Shown here in pieces: positions 39,339 to 48,827 of a stretch of 64,000 bases of DNA. Made by a program: the position numbers and the translations under genes. The DNA is from Nocardia sp. BSTN01 (GTDB lineage Bacteria; Actinomycetota; Actinomycetes; Mycobacteriales; Mycobacteriaceae), in contig NZ_JADKYP010000003.1 of the NCBI RefSeq assembly GCF_015354405.1, forward strand, positions 62,001-126,000, given 5' to 3'. The stretch's first letter is position 1, and every line of letters begins with the position of its first letter. The notes under the pieces were generated by a model. It saw only the letters and a program-made list of their open reading frames with translations. It was not told the origin of the DNA and did not search any database.

Positions 39339-40829
39339 CTAGACCGGAAGCAGCCTGCTCACCACACCGGTCAGCTGGCGCGCCGACCGGCATTCGTGCA
39401 TCTCGACGACCTCGGCGTAGCGGTTGGCCGCCGAATCACCGGTGCCCCACATCTTTTCGGCCTCCGGATTCAACCAGTGCGCGTGCTTGGCCACTTGGAC
39501 GAGTTCGCGCAGCGTATTCAACGCCGGATCCCGATAGTTGGTGCGGGCGTCGCCGAGAATCAGCAGAGAGGTGCGACTGGTCACCACGTCGGGCCAGTCC
39601 TCCGCGAAACCGCGCAGTGCCGCACCGTAATCCGAGTGCCCCTCGAATCCGACCACCTTCGTCTCGGTGAAGATGCGCCGGGTCACCTGGTCCAGCGGCG
39701 TGACCTGATCGAAGATATGGGTCACCTCGTCCACCTGGTCGACGAACGCGAAGATCCGCACCCGCGAGAATTGCTCACGCAGCGAATCCACCAGCAGCAT
39801 AGTGAAACTGGAGAATCCGGCTACCGATCCCGAGATGTCGCACAGCAGCACCAGATCCGGGCGGCCGGGCCGCGGTTTGCGGGTCTGCAGCGTGATCGGC
39901 ACCCCGCCGGTCGACATGGACTTGCGCAGCGTCTTGCGCAGATCGATTTCGCCGCGCCGGGAACGGCGACGGCGAGCGGCCAGGCGGGATGCCAGGACGC
40001 GCGCCAGCCGTTGCGAACCGCGCCGCAGTTCGGCCAGTTCGTTCTCCGAGATGCGCAGGAAGTCGGCATCCTCGGCTTGGCGCTGGACACCGTAGGTCGC
40101 GACTCGCTCGCGGCCCAGCCGTTCGGCCACCCGCCGCCGGGTCTCGGCCTCGACGGTGCCGCGAAACGCCTTGACCCGTTCGCGGGCGGCGCGGCGGGCG
40201 ACTTCGGTGTCGAACTCCGAATTGTTCTGCCCGGCAGCCAATCCCGCGAGGATCTTGCTGATCAGCACCTCGGGCTGCACATCTTTCAGCGTTTGATACG
40301 CCGAGAACGACGGCCCGTTCGCCGACTGGTACTGCCCCATCTGCTCGACCATTTGCGCGGCCAGATTCTGTAACTGCCGGATCTGCTCACCCGTGGGTTC
40401 GGCGGCCAGCATCTCGGCCAGCATCCGCCGCAATTCGAACAGATCGTTTTCGCCGTCGTCGCGCCGCGGCAGTTCGATGTCGTCGGCGCCCGCGCGCTCC
40501 CCCAGCGCGGCCGGGAACCACAGCTCGAACAATCCGTCGAAGGTGGCTCGCTGCGTGGGCCGGCGCAGCAGCGCACAGGCCAGGCCCTCGCGCAGCATCT
40601 CGCGATCCATCAGATCGACCACGGTGAGCACCCGCCCGGCATCCACTGTTTCCGACGGCCCGACCGGGATTCCCCTGGCGCGCAAGGCCTCCACGAAGCC
40701 GACCACATGTCCGGACAGTCCGTGCGGCGCGGTCTGCCCGGGTTGCGGCGCACCCTGCGCCGCGGACGCGGGCCCGCCACGCAACGCCGCGGAGACCAGC
40801 GCGCGGGGGGTGGTGCGCTTACCGGACAC
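39339..40829 (-). CDS. VWA-domain (CoxE-like) protein
   Basis: 496 residues. A helical N-terminal CoxE-like region (HVVGFVEALRARGIPVGPSE), a charged middle with many Arg, then a von Willebrand A domain with MIDAS motif LLCDISGSV and HSDYGAALRGF. Such proteins work with MoxR ATPases as metal-insertion or assembly chaperones. GTG 40829, 3 bp after the MoxR gene, so they form one operon. The target complex is unknown; no CO-dehydrogenase-type gene is near. Confidence 0.88.
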   Translation of the reverse strand: MSGKRTTPRALVSAALRGGPASAAQGAPQPGQTAPHGLSGHVVGFVEALRARGIPVGPSETVDAGRVLTVVDLMDREMLREGLACALLRRPTQRATFDGLFELWFPAALGERAGADDIELPRRDDGENDLFELRRMLAEMLAAEPTGEQIRQLQNLAAQMVEQMGQYQSANGPSFSAYQTLKDVQPEVLISKILAGLAAGQNNSEFDTEVARRAARERVKAFRGTVEAETRRRVAERLGRERVATYGVQRQAEDADFLRISENELAELRRGSQRLARVLASRLAARRRRSRRGEIDLRKTLRKSMSTGGVPITLQTRKPRPGRPDLVLLCDISGSVAGFSSFTMLLVDSLREQFSRVRIFAFVDQVDEVTHIFDQVTPLDQVTRRIFTETKVVGFEGHSDYGAALRGFAEDWPDVVTSRTSLLILGDARTNYRDPALNTLRELVQVAKHAHWLNPEAEKMWGTGDSAANRYAEVVEMHECRSARQLTGVVSRLLPV

Positions 40830-40832
40830 GGC

Positions 40833-41726
40833 TCAGGCCAATTTCAGCTCGGCCAGGGCGCGCTGATGGTCGCTCTGATGTTTGAGCACCACACCGAGTG
40901 TCGCACGCACGGTCTTGTCGTCGAGATCCTTCAGTCCCAGCGCCAGCAGCGTCCGGGCCCAGTCGATGGATTCGGCGACCGAGGGCAACTTCTTCAACTG
41001 CATGCCGCGCAGCACGTGCACCACACGGACCAGTTGGGCGGCCACGGCCGGTTTCAACTCCGGCACCCGGCTGGCGAGGATGCGGCGCTCGAGTTCCTCG
41101 TCCGGGAAGTCGATGTGCAGGTAGAGGCAGCGGCGCTTCAACGCCTCCGACAGTTCGCGGGTCGCGTTCGAGGTGAGTACCACGAACGGGCGGCGGGTCG
41201 CGGTGATCGTGCCGAGTTCGGGGACGGTGACGGCGAAGTCGCTCAGCACCTCCAACATCAGGCCCTCGATCTCGACGTCCGCCTTGTCCGCCTCGTCGAT
41301 CAGCAGCACGGTCGGGTCGGTGCGCCGGATCGCGGTCAGCAGCGGGCGCTGTAACAGGAATTCCTCGCTGAACACATCGGCTTTGGTGTCGGCCCAGGCG
41401 TTACCCGAATCCGGCCCGCCGGAGGTCGCCGACTGGATGCGCAGAATCTGCTTGGCGTGATTCCACTCGTACAGCGCGCGGGCCTCGTCGATTCCCTCGT
41501 AGCACTGCAGGCGAACCAATTCGGCATCGGCGACCTGAGCGACGGCGCGCGACAATTCGGTCTTGCCGACGCCGGCGGGTCCTTCGATCAGCAACGGCTT
41601 GCCGAGCCGGTCGGCCAGGAACACCGAGGTGGCGGTGGCCTTGTCTGCCAGGTAGCCGGTGGTGGCCAGACGGTCGATCACATCGTCGACCGAGGCGAAA
41701 ATCGGCTCGTGCACGGTCGTCTGCAC
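40833..41726 (-). CDS. MoxR-family AAA+ ATPase
   Basis: 297 residues. Walker A GPAGVGKTE (about 49-57), Walker B VLLIDEADKAD, sensor 1 VLTSNATREL, then the lid domain. GTG 41726 has AAGGAGGG 7 nt upstream. Acts as a chaperone motor with the downstream VWA protein. A TACGGT -10-like box lies at 41772-41777, about 45 nt upstream. Confidence 0.93.
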   Translation of the reverse strand: MQTTVHEPIFASVDDVIDRLATTGYLADKATATSVFLADRLGKPLLIEGPAGVGKTELSRAVAQVADAELVRLQCYEGIDEARALYEWNHAKQILRIQSATSGGPDSGNAWADTKADVFSEEFLLQRPLLTAIRRTDPTVLLIDEADKADVEIEGLMLEVLSDFAVTVPELGTITATRRPFVVLTSNATRELSEALKRRCLYLHIDFPDEELERRILASRVPELKPAVAAQLVRVVHVLRGMQLKKLPSVAESIDWARTLLALGLKDLDDKTVRATLGVVLKHQSDHQRALAELKLA

Positions 41727-41873
41727 AGTTGGGCCCTCCTTCGGGAACAGCGCAGCCCACTGCAGGTATGCACCGTAAAGAACAGCTGATCACGACGGTA
41801 CACACCCGCGGGCCGGGTTCGATACTCCGGTGTCGGCGAGACCACAGGCCGCAATGGGTTCAGCCGGGACGGG

Positions 41874-43142
41874 TCAGCTCGGCCGAATCTGGCCGTCGCC
41901 CCAGACGATCCACTTGGTGGAGGTCAGCTCGGGCAGCGCCATCGGACCGCGGGCGTGCAACTTCTGCGTGGAGATGCCGATCTCCGCGCCGAATCCGAAC
42001 TGCTCGCCGTCGGTGAACGCGGTGGAGGCGTTCACCATCACCGCGGCCGCGTCCACCCGGGCCGTGAATTCGCGGGCGGCCTTCAGATCGGCGGTCACGA
42101 TGGCCTCGGTGTGGCCGGTGCCCCACTCGTTGATGTGGTCGACCGCGGCGTCGAGATCGTCGACGACCTTGAGCGCGATATCCAGCGACAGATATTCGTC
42201 GGCCCAGTCCTCCTCGGTCGCGGGAACCAGGCCGGGCAGATCGCCGTGGATGGTGACCTGCGCCTGTTCCAGCGCGCCGATCAGGCGCGGGACGGCGGTC
42301 TCGGCGATCGCGCGATCGATGAGCACCGTCTCGGCGGTATTGCACACGCTGGGCCGGCGGGTCTTGGAGTTCAGCAGGATCGATTCCGCCATCTCGAGAT
42401 CGGCGGCGGCGTGTACGTAGACGTGGCAGTTGCCGGTGCCGGTTTCGATGGTCGGGACCTGCGCGTCGCGCACCACCGCGTTGATCAGTCCGGCGCCACC
42501 GCGCGGGATGACCACGTCCACCAGGCCGCGGGCCTGGATCAGATGGGTGACGCTGGAGCGATCCTCACTCGGCAGCAGCTGGACCGCGTCGGCCGGAAGA
42601 CCCTGAGCCACAAGGGCTTCCCGCATGACCTCGACCAGGGCCGCATTCGACCGGGCCGCCGAGGACGACCCGCGCAGCAGGGCCGCGTTACCGGATTTCA
42701 ACGCCAGGCCGAAGGCGTCGACGGTGACGTTCGGGCGGGCCTCGTAGACCATGCCGACCACGCCCAGCGGCACGCGCACCTGCCGGATCTCGAGTCCGTT
42801 GGCCAGCGTCGAACCGCGCAACACCTCTCCGACCGGATCCGGCAGGCCGGCGACCTGACGCAACCCGGAGGCGATGCCGTCGATGCGCGGCTCGGTCAGC
42901 CGCAGGCGATCCAGCAGCGAGGCCGCGGTTCCGCCCGCCTCCGCGGTCGCGATGTCTTCGGCGTTGGCGGCCAGGACGGCATCCTTCCGCGCGAGCAGCG
43001 CATCGGCCGCGGCATGCAGGGCCGCATCCTTCTGCGCGGTCGTCAGCTGTGCCAGGGTCCGCGACGCCACCCGAGCCCGCCGCGCCGCCTCGTGCACCGC
43101 TTCGCGCACGGTATCCACTTCGCCGACAGTTCCAGCAGTCAT
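41874..43142 (-). CDS. proA: Gamma-glutamyl phosphate reductase
   Basis: 422 residues. Catalytic Cys lies in [10 protein letters not shown]; the ALDH-fold NADPH region [17 protein letters not shown] and [20 protein letters not shown] complete the family signature. It reduces gamma-glutamyl phosphate to glutamate semialdehyde for proline synthesis. ATG 43142 has TAGGCT 7 nt upstream, so it is probably leaderless, and is divergent from the DHA2 transporter. Confidence 0.96.
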   Translation of the reverse strand: MTAGTVGEVDTVREAVHEAARRARVASRTLAQLTTAQKDAALHAAADALLARKDAVLAANAEDIATAEAGGTAASLLDRLRLTEPRIDGIASGLRQVAGLPDPVGEVLRGSTLANGLEIRQVRVPLGVVGMVYEARPNVTVDAFGLALKSGNAALLRGSSSAARSNAALVEVMREALVAQGLPADAVQLLPSEDRSSVTHLIQARGLVDVVIPRGGAGLINAVVRDAQVPTIETGTGNCHVYVHAAADLEMAESILLNSKTRRPSVCNTAETVLIDRAIAETAVPRLIGALEQAQVTIHGDLPGLVPATEEDWADEYLSLDIALKVVDDLDAAVDHINEWGTGHTEAIVTADLKAAREFTARVDAAAVMVNASTAFTDGEQFGFGAEIGISTQKLHARGPMALPELTSTKWIVWGDGQIRPS

Positions 43143-43149
43143 GGTGAAC

Positions 43150-43155
43150 AGCCTA
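43150..43155 (-). promoter_or_regulatory. -10 box of proA
   Basis: TAGGCT on the minus strand, 7 nt before ATG 43142. Confidence 0.55.
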
Positions 43156-43221
43156 CTGACCGGGTCGCGGACGCCGACGTCGGATAACCGCCGAACGCCC
43201 GCTTCGGGCGACGCCCACCGC

Positions 43222-43227
43222 TACCGT
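43222..43227 (+). promoter_or_regulatory. -10 box of the DHA2 transporter gene
   Basis: TACCGT, exactly 6 nt before ATG 43234, the spacing expected if the A of ATG is the first transcribed base. Confidence 0.55.
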
Positions 43228-43233
43228 GTCCTC

Positions 43234-44826
43234 ATGGTCGCCACCATCCGGTTGTCCTCCGGTTCGGGTCGCTGGGTGCTGCTGGCCACGGTGCTGGGCT
43301 CGGGAATGGCGATGCTGGACGCGACCGTGGTGAATGTGGCGCTCCCCCGCATCGGTGAGGAATTCGGCGCCTCGATGGCGGGTCTGCAGTGGACCGTGAA
43401 CGCGTACACGCTGACGTTGGCCGGACTGATTCTGCTCGGCGGATCGCTGGGTGACCGGTTCGGGCGGCGGCGGATCTTCGTCGTCGGCGTGGTGTGGTTC
43501 GCGTTGGCCTCGGCGATCTGCGGTGCGGCACAGGGCATTCCGATGCTCATCGCCGCCCGCGCGCTGCAGGGGGTGGGCGGTGCGCTGCTGACGCCCGGTT
43601 CGCTGGCCATCATCCAGGCGTCGTTCGCGAAATCGGATCGCGCCCGCGCGGTGGGCGCATGGTCCGGGCTCGGCGGGGTCGCCGGTGCGATCGGCCCCTT
43701 CCTGGGCGGATGGCTGGTCGGCGCGGCCGGGTGGCGCTGGGTGTTCCTGCTGAACATTCCGCTGGCCGCGGTGGTGGTGCTGGTCGCGGTGCGGCATGTG
43801 CCGGAGACCTACGGTTCCGGCGCGGCCGACGGCTCGGCGTCCACCCGTCCGGCTCCCGAATCCGGTGGCCCGCCACATGAGGGGTTCGACGTGCTGGGGG
43901 CGTTCCTCGCCGCACTGTGCCTGGCAGGCATCACCTACGCACTGACGATGGCCCCCGAACACGGGAGCAGCCGGACGGCCGTGGTGGCGACGGCGGTGAT
44001 CGGCGTGCTCGCCGGGGTGGCCTTCGTCGTCGTCGAGCGGCGACGGTCGGCACGGTACGCGGCGCCCGGACACCACGGCGGGCCGCCGCCGATGCTGCCG
44101 GTCGAGATCTTCGCTTCGCGGCAGTTCAGCGCGATCAACGCCGTCACCTTCGTGATGTACGGCGCGATGGGCGTGGTGTTCTTCCTGCTGGTGCTGACCC
44201 TGCAGGTGGTGGCCGGGTTCAGCCCGATGGCGGCCGGGACCGCGATGCTGCCCTCCACCGTGCTGATGCTGCTGTTCTCCGCGCGCTCGGGTGATCTGGC
44301 TCAGCGCATCGGACCGCGCATCCCGATCACCGCGGGTGTCCTGCTGGCGGCCGCCGGGATGCTGCTGATGATGCGGATCGGCCCCGACGCCTCCTATGTC
44401 GCCGATGTGCTGCCCGCCGCGCTCGTCTTCGGTCTGGGCCTCACCCTGGCCGTCGCACCGCTGACCGCGACCGTGCTGGCGACGGCCGACGAACGGCACG
44501 CGGGGGTGGCCAGCGGCGTCAACAACGCCGTCGCCCGAGCGGCCGGATTGCTCGCGGTGGCGGCGATCCCACCGCTCACCGGACTCACCGGCGCCGCTTA
44601 CACCGACCCCGCCGCCTTCGAACGCGGATTCCGCGAGGCCATGCTCATCTGCGCGATCGTCATGGCCGCGGCCGCGGCGCTGACCGTGGTCACGGTCCGC
44701 GACGACGCGCTGCGGGAGGCGAGTCCCGAGGCCACGCCGCAGTGCAAAATCAACTGCCCGGTGGCCGGGCCACCTCTGGAGCCCCGGCACGCCGAATCGA
44801 CGCCCGGCCCGGTCGACCAGGAATAA
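43234..44826 (+). CDS. DHA2-family (14-TM) MFS drug-type exporter
   Basis: 530 residues, about 14 membrane helices. Motifs LDATVVNVALPRIGEEF (helix 1), GGSLGDRFGRRRIF (loop 2-3) and the antiporter motif GGVAGAIGPFLGGWL are all typical of proton-coupled EmrB/QacA exporters. A cytoplasmic Ser/Pro-rich loop follows helix 6. ATG 43234 fits the leaderless -10. Substrate unknown. Confidence 0.92.
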   Translation: MVATIRLSSGSGRWVLLATVLGSGMAMLDATVVNVALPRIGEEFGASMAGLQWTVNAYTLTLAGLILLGGSLGDRFGRRRIFVVGVVWFALASAICGAAQGIPMLIAARALQGVGGALLTPGSLAIIQASFAKSDRARAVGAWSGLGGVAGAIGPFLGGWLVGAAGWRWVFLLNIPLAAVVVLVAVRHVPETYGSGAADGSASTRPAPESGGPPHEGFDVLGAFLAALCLAGITYALTMAPEHGSSRTAVVATAVIGVLAGVAFVVVERRRSARYAAPGHHGGPPPMLPVEIFASRQFSAINAVTFVMYGAMGVVFFLLVLTLQVVAGFSPMAAGTAMLPSTVLMLLFSARSGDLAQRIGPRIPITAGVLLAAAGMLLMMRIGPDASYVADVLPAALVFGLGLTLAVAPLTATVLATADERHAGVASGVNNAVARAAGLLAVAAIPPLTGLTGAAYTDPAAFERGFREAMLICAIVMAAAAALTVVTVRDDALREASPEATPQCKINCPVAGPPLEPRHAESTPGPVDQE

Positions 44827-44908
44827 CCCGCACACACGGAAAGGGCTGTGTCCGAACGATAGTCGTGGCCGCGTTGTCGACACCGCCGGTGAATGATTCG
44901 ATGGTCAC

Positions 44909-45367
44909 ATGGCAGATATCGAGAGGGTGGTGTCGGCGCAGCGCGAAGTCGCCGCGCCGGCCGCGCACATCTTCGAATTGATCGCCGATCCGGCGCAGCA
45001 GCCGCGGTGGGACGGAAACGACAATCTCGACCGGGCGGAGTACGGACAGCGGGTGGGGAGCGTGGGCGAGGTCTTCGCGATGACACTCACCAACGGGAGC
45101 GTGCGTGAGAACCACGTGGTGGAGTTCGAGGAGGGACGCCGGATCGCCTGGCTGCCCGCGGAATCCGGGCAACGCCCGCCGGGGCATCTGTGGCGCTGGG
45201 AGCTCGAACCCGTCGACGAGGGCCGGACCCTCGTGCGGCACACCTACGACTGGACCCGGCTGACCGACGAGGTCCGGCTGCCCCGAGCCCGAGCGACGAC
45301 CTCCGACAAACTTCTCGGGTCCATCGACCGGCTGGCCGCGCTGGCATCGGCGGCGGACCGCGCCTGA
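44909..45367 (+). CDS. SRPBCC-family protein
   Basis: 152 residues with the START/Bet v1-like pattern: VVSAQREVAAPAAHIFELIADP, PRWDGNDNL, HVVEFEEGRRIAWLP, RHTYDWTRL and a long C-terminal helix. Members bind hydrophobic ligands or act as cyclases; function unspecified. Stands alone between the exporter and ribokinase genes, all on one strand. Confidence 0.83.
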   Translation: MADIERVVSAQREVAAPAAHIFELIADPAQQPRWDGNDNLDRAEYGQRVGSVGEVFAMTLTNGSVRENHVVEFEEGRRIAWLPAESGQRPPGHLWRWELEPVDEGRTLVRHTYDWTRLTDEVRLPRARATTSDKLLGSIDRLAALASAADRA

Positions 45368-45404
45368 TCGCGGCGACGTTCGGTCCGTCCGCGCCGCGGC
45401 GGGT

Positions 45405-45410
45405 TACGGT
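45405..45410 (+). promoter_or_regulatory. -10 box of the ribokinase gene
   Basis: TACGGT, 6 nt before ATG 45417, indicating a leaderless transcript. Confidence 0.55.
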
Positions 45411-45416
45411 GCGTGA

Positions 45417-46271
45417 ATGGCACGGATCGCAGTGGTCGGCAGCATCAACATGGATCTGGTGACGCGCACGCCGCGGCGGCCGCAGGCCGGTGAGACCGTC
45501 CTCGGCACCAGCTTCGCCACGGTGCCCGGCGGAAAGGGCGCGAACCAGGCGATCGCCGCCCGGCGCGCCGGCGCGGCGGTCGATTTCGTCGGCGCGATCG
45601 GCACCGACGTCTTCGGCGCCGAACTGCGGAAAGTGCTCGAGGACAACGAGGTCGGGACCGCCGGACTGCGCACCGTCGAGGGGTCCAGCGGAACTGCCAC
45701 CATCGTGGTCGACGAGTCCGGCGAGAATACGATCATCGTGGTCGGTGGAGCCAATGCGGAGCTCTCGGGCCTGACCGACGGGGACCGCGCCCTCATCGCC
45801 GACGCGGATATCATGCTGTGCCAGTTGGAGATTCCGGTGGACACCGTGCTCGGTGCCGCCCGCTGCGCCCGCGATCACGGCACTCTCGTACTGCTCAATC
45901 CGTCCCCCGCGCGATCCCTGCCACCGCAGCTGTGGGAGGCGGTAGACATCGCGGTCGTCAACGAGGGCGAAGCGGCACATTGGGTTTCGGAACTCCGGGC
46001 GGTCCCGCACGTGCTCATCACCCGTGGCGGCGACGGCGCGACCTATCGCGGACCCGCGGGCGAGCTGACCCGGCCCGGTGTCCGGGTCGACGTGGTCGAC
46101 ACGACCGGCGCCGGGGACACGTTCACCGGCGCACTCGCCGCACACTGGCACGAGGGCCCCGCCACCGCTCTGGCCTGGGCCTGCACCGCCGGCGCCCTGG
46201 CCACCACCGTCGTCGGCGCCACCGCGTCCATTCCCACCGCCGCGGCGATAGAGCGGGCGCTCACCGGATAA
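45417..46271 (+). CDS. rbsK: PfkB-family ribokinase
   Basis: 284 residues. N-terminal GSINMDLVTRTPRRPQAGET and GGKGANQAIAARRAG, and the C-terminal DTTGAGDTFTGALA with the catalytic Asp and anion hole, match ribokinase closely. It phosphorylates D-ribose (or a related sugar or nucleoside) with ATP. No ribose transporter or repressor gene is adjacent, so substrate assignment relies on motifs only. Confidence 0.88.
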   Translation: MARIAVVGSINMDLVTRTPRRPQAGETVLGTSFATVPGGKGANQAIAARRAGAAVDFVGAIGTDVFGAELRKVLEDNEVGTAGLRTVEGSSGTATIVVDESGENTIIVVGGANAELSGLTDGDRALIADADIMLCQLEIPVDTVLGAARCARDHGTLVLLNPSPARSLPPQLWEAVDIAVVNEGEAAHWVSELRAVPHVLITRGGDGATYRGPAGELTRPGVRVDVVDTTGAGDTFTGALAAHWHEGPATALAWACTAGALATTVVGATASIPTAAAIERALTG

Positions 46272-46383
46272 CGCACCGGTGGCGGCGGGGCTGTTCGGAG
46301 CCCGAGTCCGGCCGTCGTGCGCACACACCGGCCCACGACGTCGTATCCACCGCCGCTGCGCACGACCGGTATGCGCGACGGAA

Positions 46384-46950
46384 CTACGGCGCGGCGGTAT
46401 GGCGAGCGACGAGTTCCGACATCTGGGCGCCCACCCGTTCCAGCGGCGCCATCGAACGGGTCGCCAGGGACAGGATCACCGCCCCCTCGAGCGCCGCGAC
46501 CACCGTGGTGGCCAGCGATATCGCGAGATCCGGTGCGATGTCCTCGGTTTCGAGGCGTTCGGCGAGAATGGTCTCCCATTCGGTGAAGGTCGCCCCGGCG
46601 GCGTCGGCGGCCTCGGGCGCCTCCGACCGGCCCAGCGCCGCCGCGACGATCGGACATCCGGCGGTGAAGTCGCTGGCCGCGAGTTTCTCGCGCCAGAGGG
46701 CCGGGAAGGCGCCGACACACGACGCCACGTCGGCCCCGGCGGTGATCGTGCGCAGCAGGGTGCTGTAGGCGGCGCCGGCCGCGCGGGTCGCCTCGGCGAT
46801 CAGTTCCGATTTGCCGCCGGGGAAGTTGAGATACACCGAGCGGCGCGAGATGCCGCTGTGGTCGAGCAGCTGCGCGATACCGGTGCCGGCCACACCGTTG
46901 CTGCGCATCAGATCCACGGCGCTGTCGATGAGCCGGTCGCGGGCTCCCAT
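46384..46950 (-). CDS. TetR-family repressor
   Basis: 188 residues. HTH: GIAQLLDHSGISRRSVYLNFPGGKSELI, with a C-terminal ligand domain of the YxaF/LmrA type (CPIVAAALGRSE). ATG 46950 was chosen for AGGAAAGG upstream; an ATG eight codons earlier would include it. Divergent from the flavin-enzyme fusion, with two ACCGATCGGT palindromes between, so it probably represses both genes. Confidence 0.9.
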   Translation of the reverse strand: MGARDRLIDSAVDLMRSNGVAGTGIAQLLDHSGISRRSVYLNFPGGKSELIAEATRAAGAAYSTLLRTITAGADVASCVGAFPALWREKLAASDFTAGCPIVAAALGRSEAPEAADAAGATFTEWETILAERLETEDIAPDLAISLATTVVAALEGAVILSLATRSMAPLERVGAQMSELVARHTAAP

Positions 46951-47001
46951 GATGCGACCCCTTTCCTCACGCACCTTGTCCGGTCCAGCCTACCGTTGCT
47001 C

Positions 47002-47017
47002 TAGACCGATCGGTGTA
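47002..47017. promoter_or_regulatory. TetR operator O1 (imperfect)
   Basis: TAgACCGATCGGTgTA, a palindrome with one mismatched pair. Core ACCGATCGGT is identical to O2; centre-to-centre distance 29 bp. Confidence 0.7.
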
Positions 47018-47029
47018 CTACTCTGCCGA

Positions 47030-47047
47030 GTATACCGATCGGTATAC
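47030..47047. promoter_or_regulatory. TetR operator O2 (perfect)
   Basis: GTATACCGATCGGTATAC, a perfect 18-bp palindrome 32 bp upstream of the flavin-enzyme start. Confidence 0.78.
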
Positions 47048-47079
47048 CTCATTTCCGAGCCGCGCCCTGGAGGATAGGC

Positions 47080-48765
47080 ATGACCGGACTGCACGACCCC
47101 CTTCCCCTGCCCTGTGGCCAGGTGCTTCCCAACCGGATCATGAAGTCGGCGCTCAGCGAGGGGCTCGGCACCGCGGCGCATGCTCCCGACGACCGGCTGG
47201 TCCGGTTGTATCGCCGCTGGGGGGCCGGCGGCTTCGGCCTGATCGTCACCGGCAACGTGATGATCGATCGCACCCAGCTCGGCGAGCCGGGCAATGTGGT
47301 CGTCGACGACGATCGCGATCTCGCGGCCCTGACCCGCTGGGCGAAGGCCGCCAAGGACGGCGGCACCTCGATCTGGATGCAGCTGAATCATCCCGGCCGC
47401 CAAGCCAATCCGCTGGCCACACGGCAGCGGCCGGTGGCGCCCTCGGCGATCGCGTCGGGAGTGCCGGGGCTGCCCACGCCGCGCGCGCTCACCGAAGCCG
47501 AAATCCACGATCTGGTCCGGCGCTTCGCCGACGCGGCGCGCATCGCGGAATCGGCCGGCTTCGACGGGGTGCAGATCCACGGCGCCCACGGCTACCTGGT
47601 GTCGCAGTTCCTGTCGCCGCTGGCCAATCAGCGCACCGACGACTGGGGCGGCGACGCGCCACGCCGGGCGCGCTTCCTGCTCGAGGTGGTCGGCGCCATT
47701 CGCGCGGCGGTCCAGCCGGGCTTCGCGGTGGCCGTCAAACTGAATTCGGCGGATTTCCAGCGCGGCGGTTTCACCGAGGACGAATCGCGCGCGGTGGTGC
47801 GGCAATTGGCCCGGCAGCCGCTCGATCTGATCGAAATCAGCGGCGGCAGTTACGAATCTCCGGCGATGATGGGCCGGTCCCGCGACGCGGCGAGTACCCG
47901 GGCGCGGGAGGCCTACTTCCTCGAGTACGCGGAGACGGTGCGCCGGCTCGCGGCCGCGGTGCCGCTGGCGGTCACCGGCGGCTTCCGCAGCCGCACGGCG
48001 ATGGCCGGTGCGGTCGATTCCGGCGCCTGCGATGTCGCCGGACTGGGCCGTCCCACCACGGTGTACCCCACCGCCGCCGCCGATCTGCTCACCGGCGGTA
48101 CGGAAGAGCTTCGGCCGCCGTCGATTTCGCTCGGCCTGCGCGGCCGCATCGCCCGCAGCGGCACCCTTCGGGCCGTCGACGGGGCCCTGGATCTGCAATG
48201 GCATACCGATCAGCTGCATCGCCTCGGCGCCGGGCTCGATCCGGATCCGGCTCGCTCACCGTGGTCGACGGCGCTGACCATGCTGCGCCGCAACGGGCTC
48301 GACGCCTTCCGGTCCCGGCGCGGAACGGCCGGTGGCGACCGGAAGTCGACGAAGTTCCGGGTCGAGCGCGCCGTCGGCCGCTACCTGGTCAATCCCGGAT
48401 TCGCCGCACTGGACCGGGTCGGTGTGCGGTCCACCTTCGCGACCGAACTGGAGACCGTCGGCCGCAAATCCGGTCAGCCACGGCGGGTTCCGGTATCGGT
48501 CCTGTTCGACGACGACGGCGCCTGGATCATCTGCCAGCACGGCATGCGGTCGGGCTGGGGCAACAATGTACGCGCCAACCCCTCGGTGCGATTGCGGCAC
48601 AACGGAGTCTGGCGCGCGGCCACGGCCGAGCTGCGCCCCGACGACGACGTGGTCGCGCGGGCCCGCGCCTTCGCCCCGCATCCGGCGCTCGCACCGCTGA
48701 CCGCCGCCGGATTCGCCGCCCTGCAGACCGATCCGATCTCCGTGCGGGTCACCTTCACCGACTAG
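47080..48765 (+). CDS. Old yellow enzyme fused to F420-dependent (DDN-type) reductase
   Basis: 561 residues, two enzymes in one chain. Residues 1-370 are an FMN-binding old-yellow-enzyme barrel (LPNRIMKSALSEGL, HGAHGYLVSQFLSPLANQRT, then DDWGG). Residues about 425-560 are a deazaflavin-dependent nitroreductase-type split barrel (RYLVNPGFAALDRVGVRSTF, ETVGRKSGQPRRVPV, GWGNNVRANPSV). The first would reduce activated alkenes with NAD(P)H, the second quinones or nitro compounds with F420H2. GGAGG lies upstream of ATG 47080. The frame is open throughout, so fusion is real unless the assembly is wrong. Controlled by the divergent TetR gene. Confidence 0.87.
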   Translation: MTGLHDPLPLPCGQVLPNRIMKSALSEGLGTAAHAPDDRLVRLYRRWGAGGFGLIVTGNVMIDRTQLGEPGNVVVDDDRDLAALTRWAKAAKDGGTSIWMQLNHPGRQANPLATRQRPVAPSAIASGVPGLPTPRALTEAEIHDLVRRFADAARIAESAGFDGVQIHGAHGYLVSQFLSPLANQRTDDWGGDAPRRARFLLEVVGAIRAAVQPGFAVAVKLNSADFQRGGFTEDESRAVVRQLARQPLDLIEISGGSYESPAMMGRSRDAASTRAREAYFLEYAETVRRLAAAVPLAVTGGFRSRTAMAGAVDSGACDVAGLGRPTTVYPTAAADLLTGGTEELRPPSISLGLRGRIARSGTLRAVDGALDLQWHTDQLHRLGAGLDPDPARSPWSTALTMLRRNGLDAFRSRRGTAGGDRKSTKFRVERAVGRYLVNPGFAALDRVGVRSTFATELETVGRKSGQPRRVPVSVLFDDDGAWIICQHGMRSGWGNNVRANPSVRLRHNGVWRAATAELRPDDDVVARARAFAPHPALAPLTAAGFAALQTDPISVRVTFTD

Positions 48766-48773
48766 GAACCCCG

Positions 48774-48809
48774 CGGCGGCCGGTTCGCGTCACCGCGCGC
48801 CGGCCGCCG
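48774..48809. terminator. Bidirectional hairpin terminator
   Basis: CGGCGGCCGG (48774-48783) pairs with CCGGCCGCCG (48800-48809); CGCG-CGCG can pair inside the loop. Lies between the convergent fusion gene and hsaC. No U-tract. Confidence 0.55.
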
Positions 48810-48827
48810 GGCAGTGCTGACGGCCGC

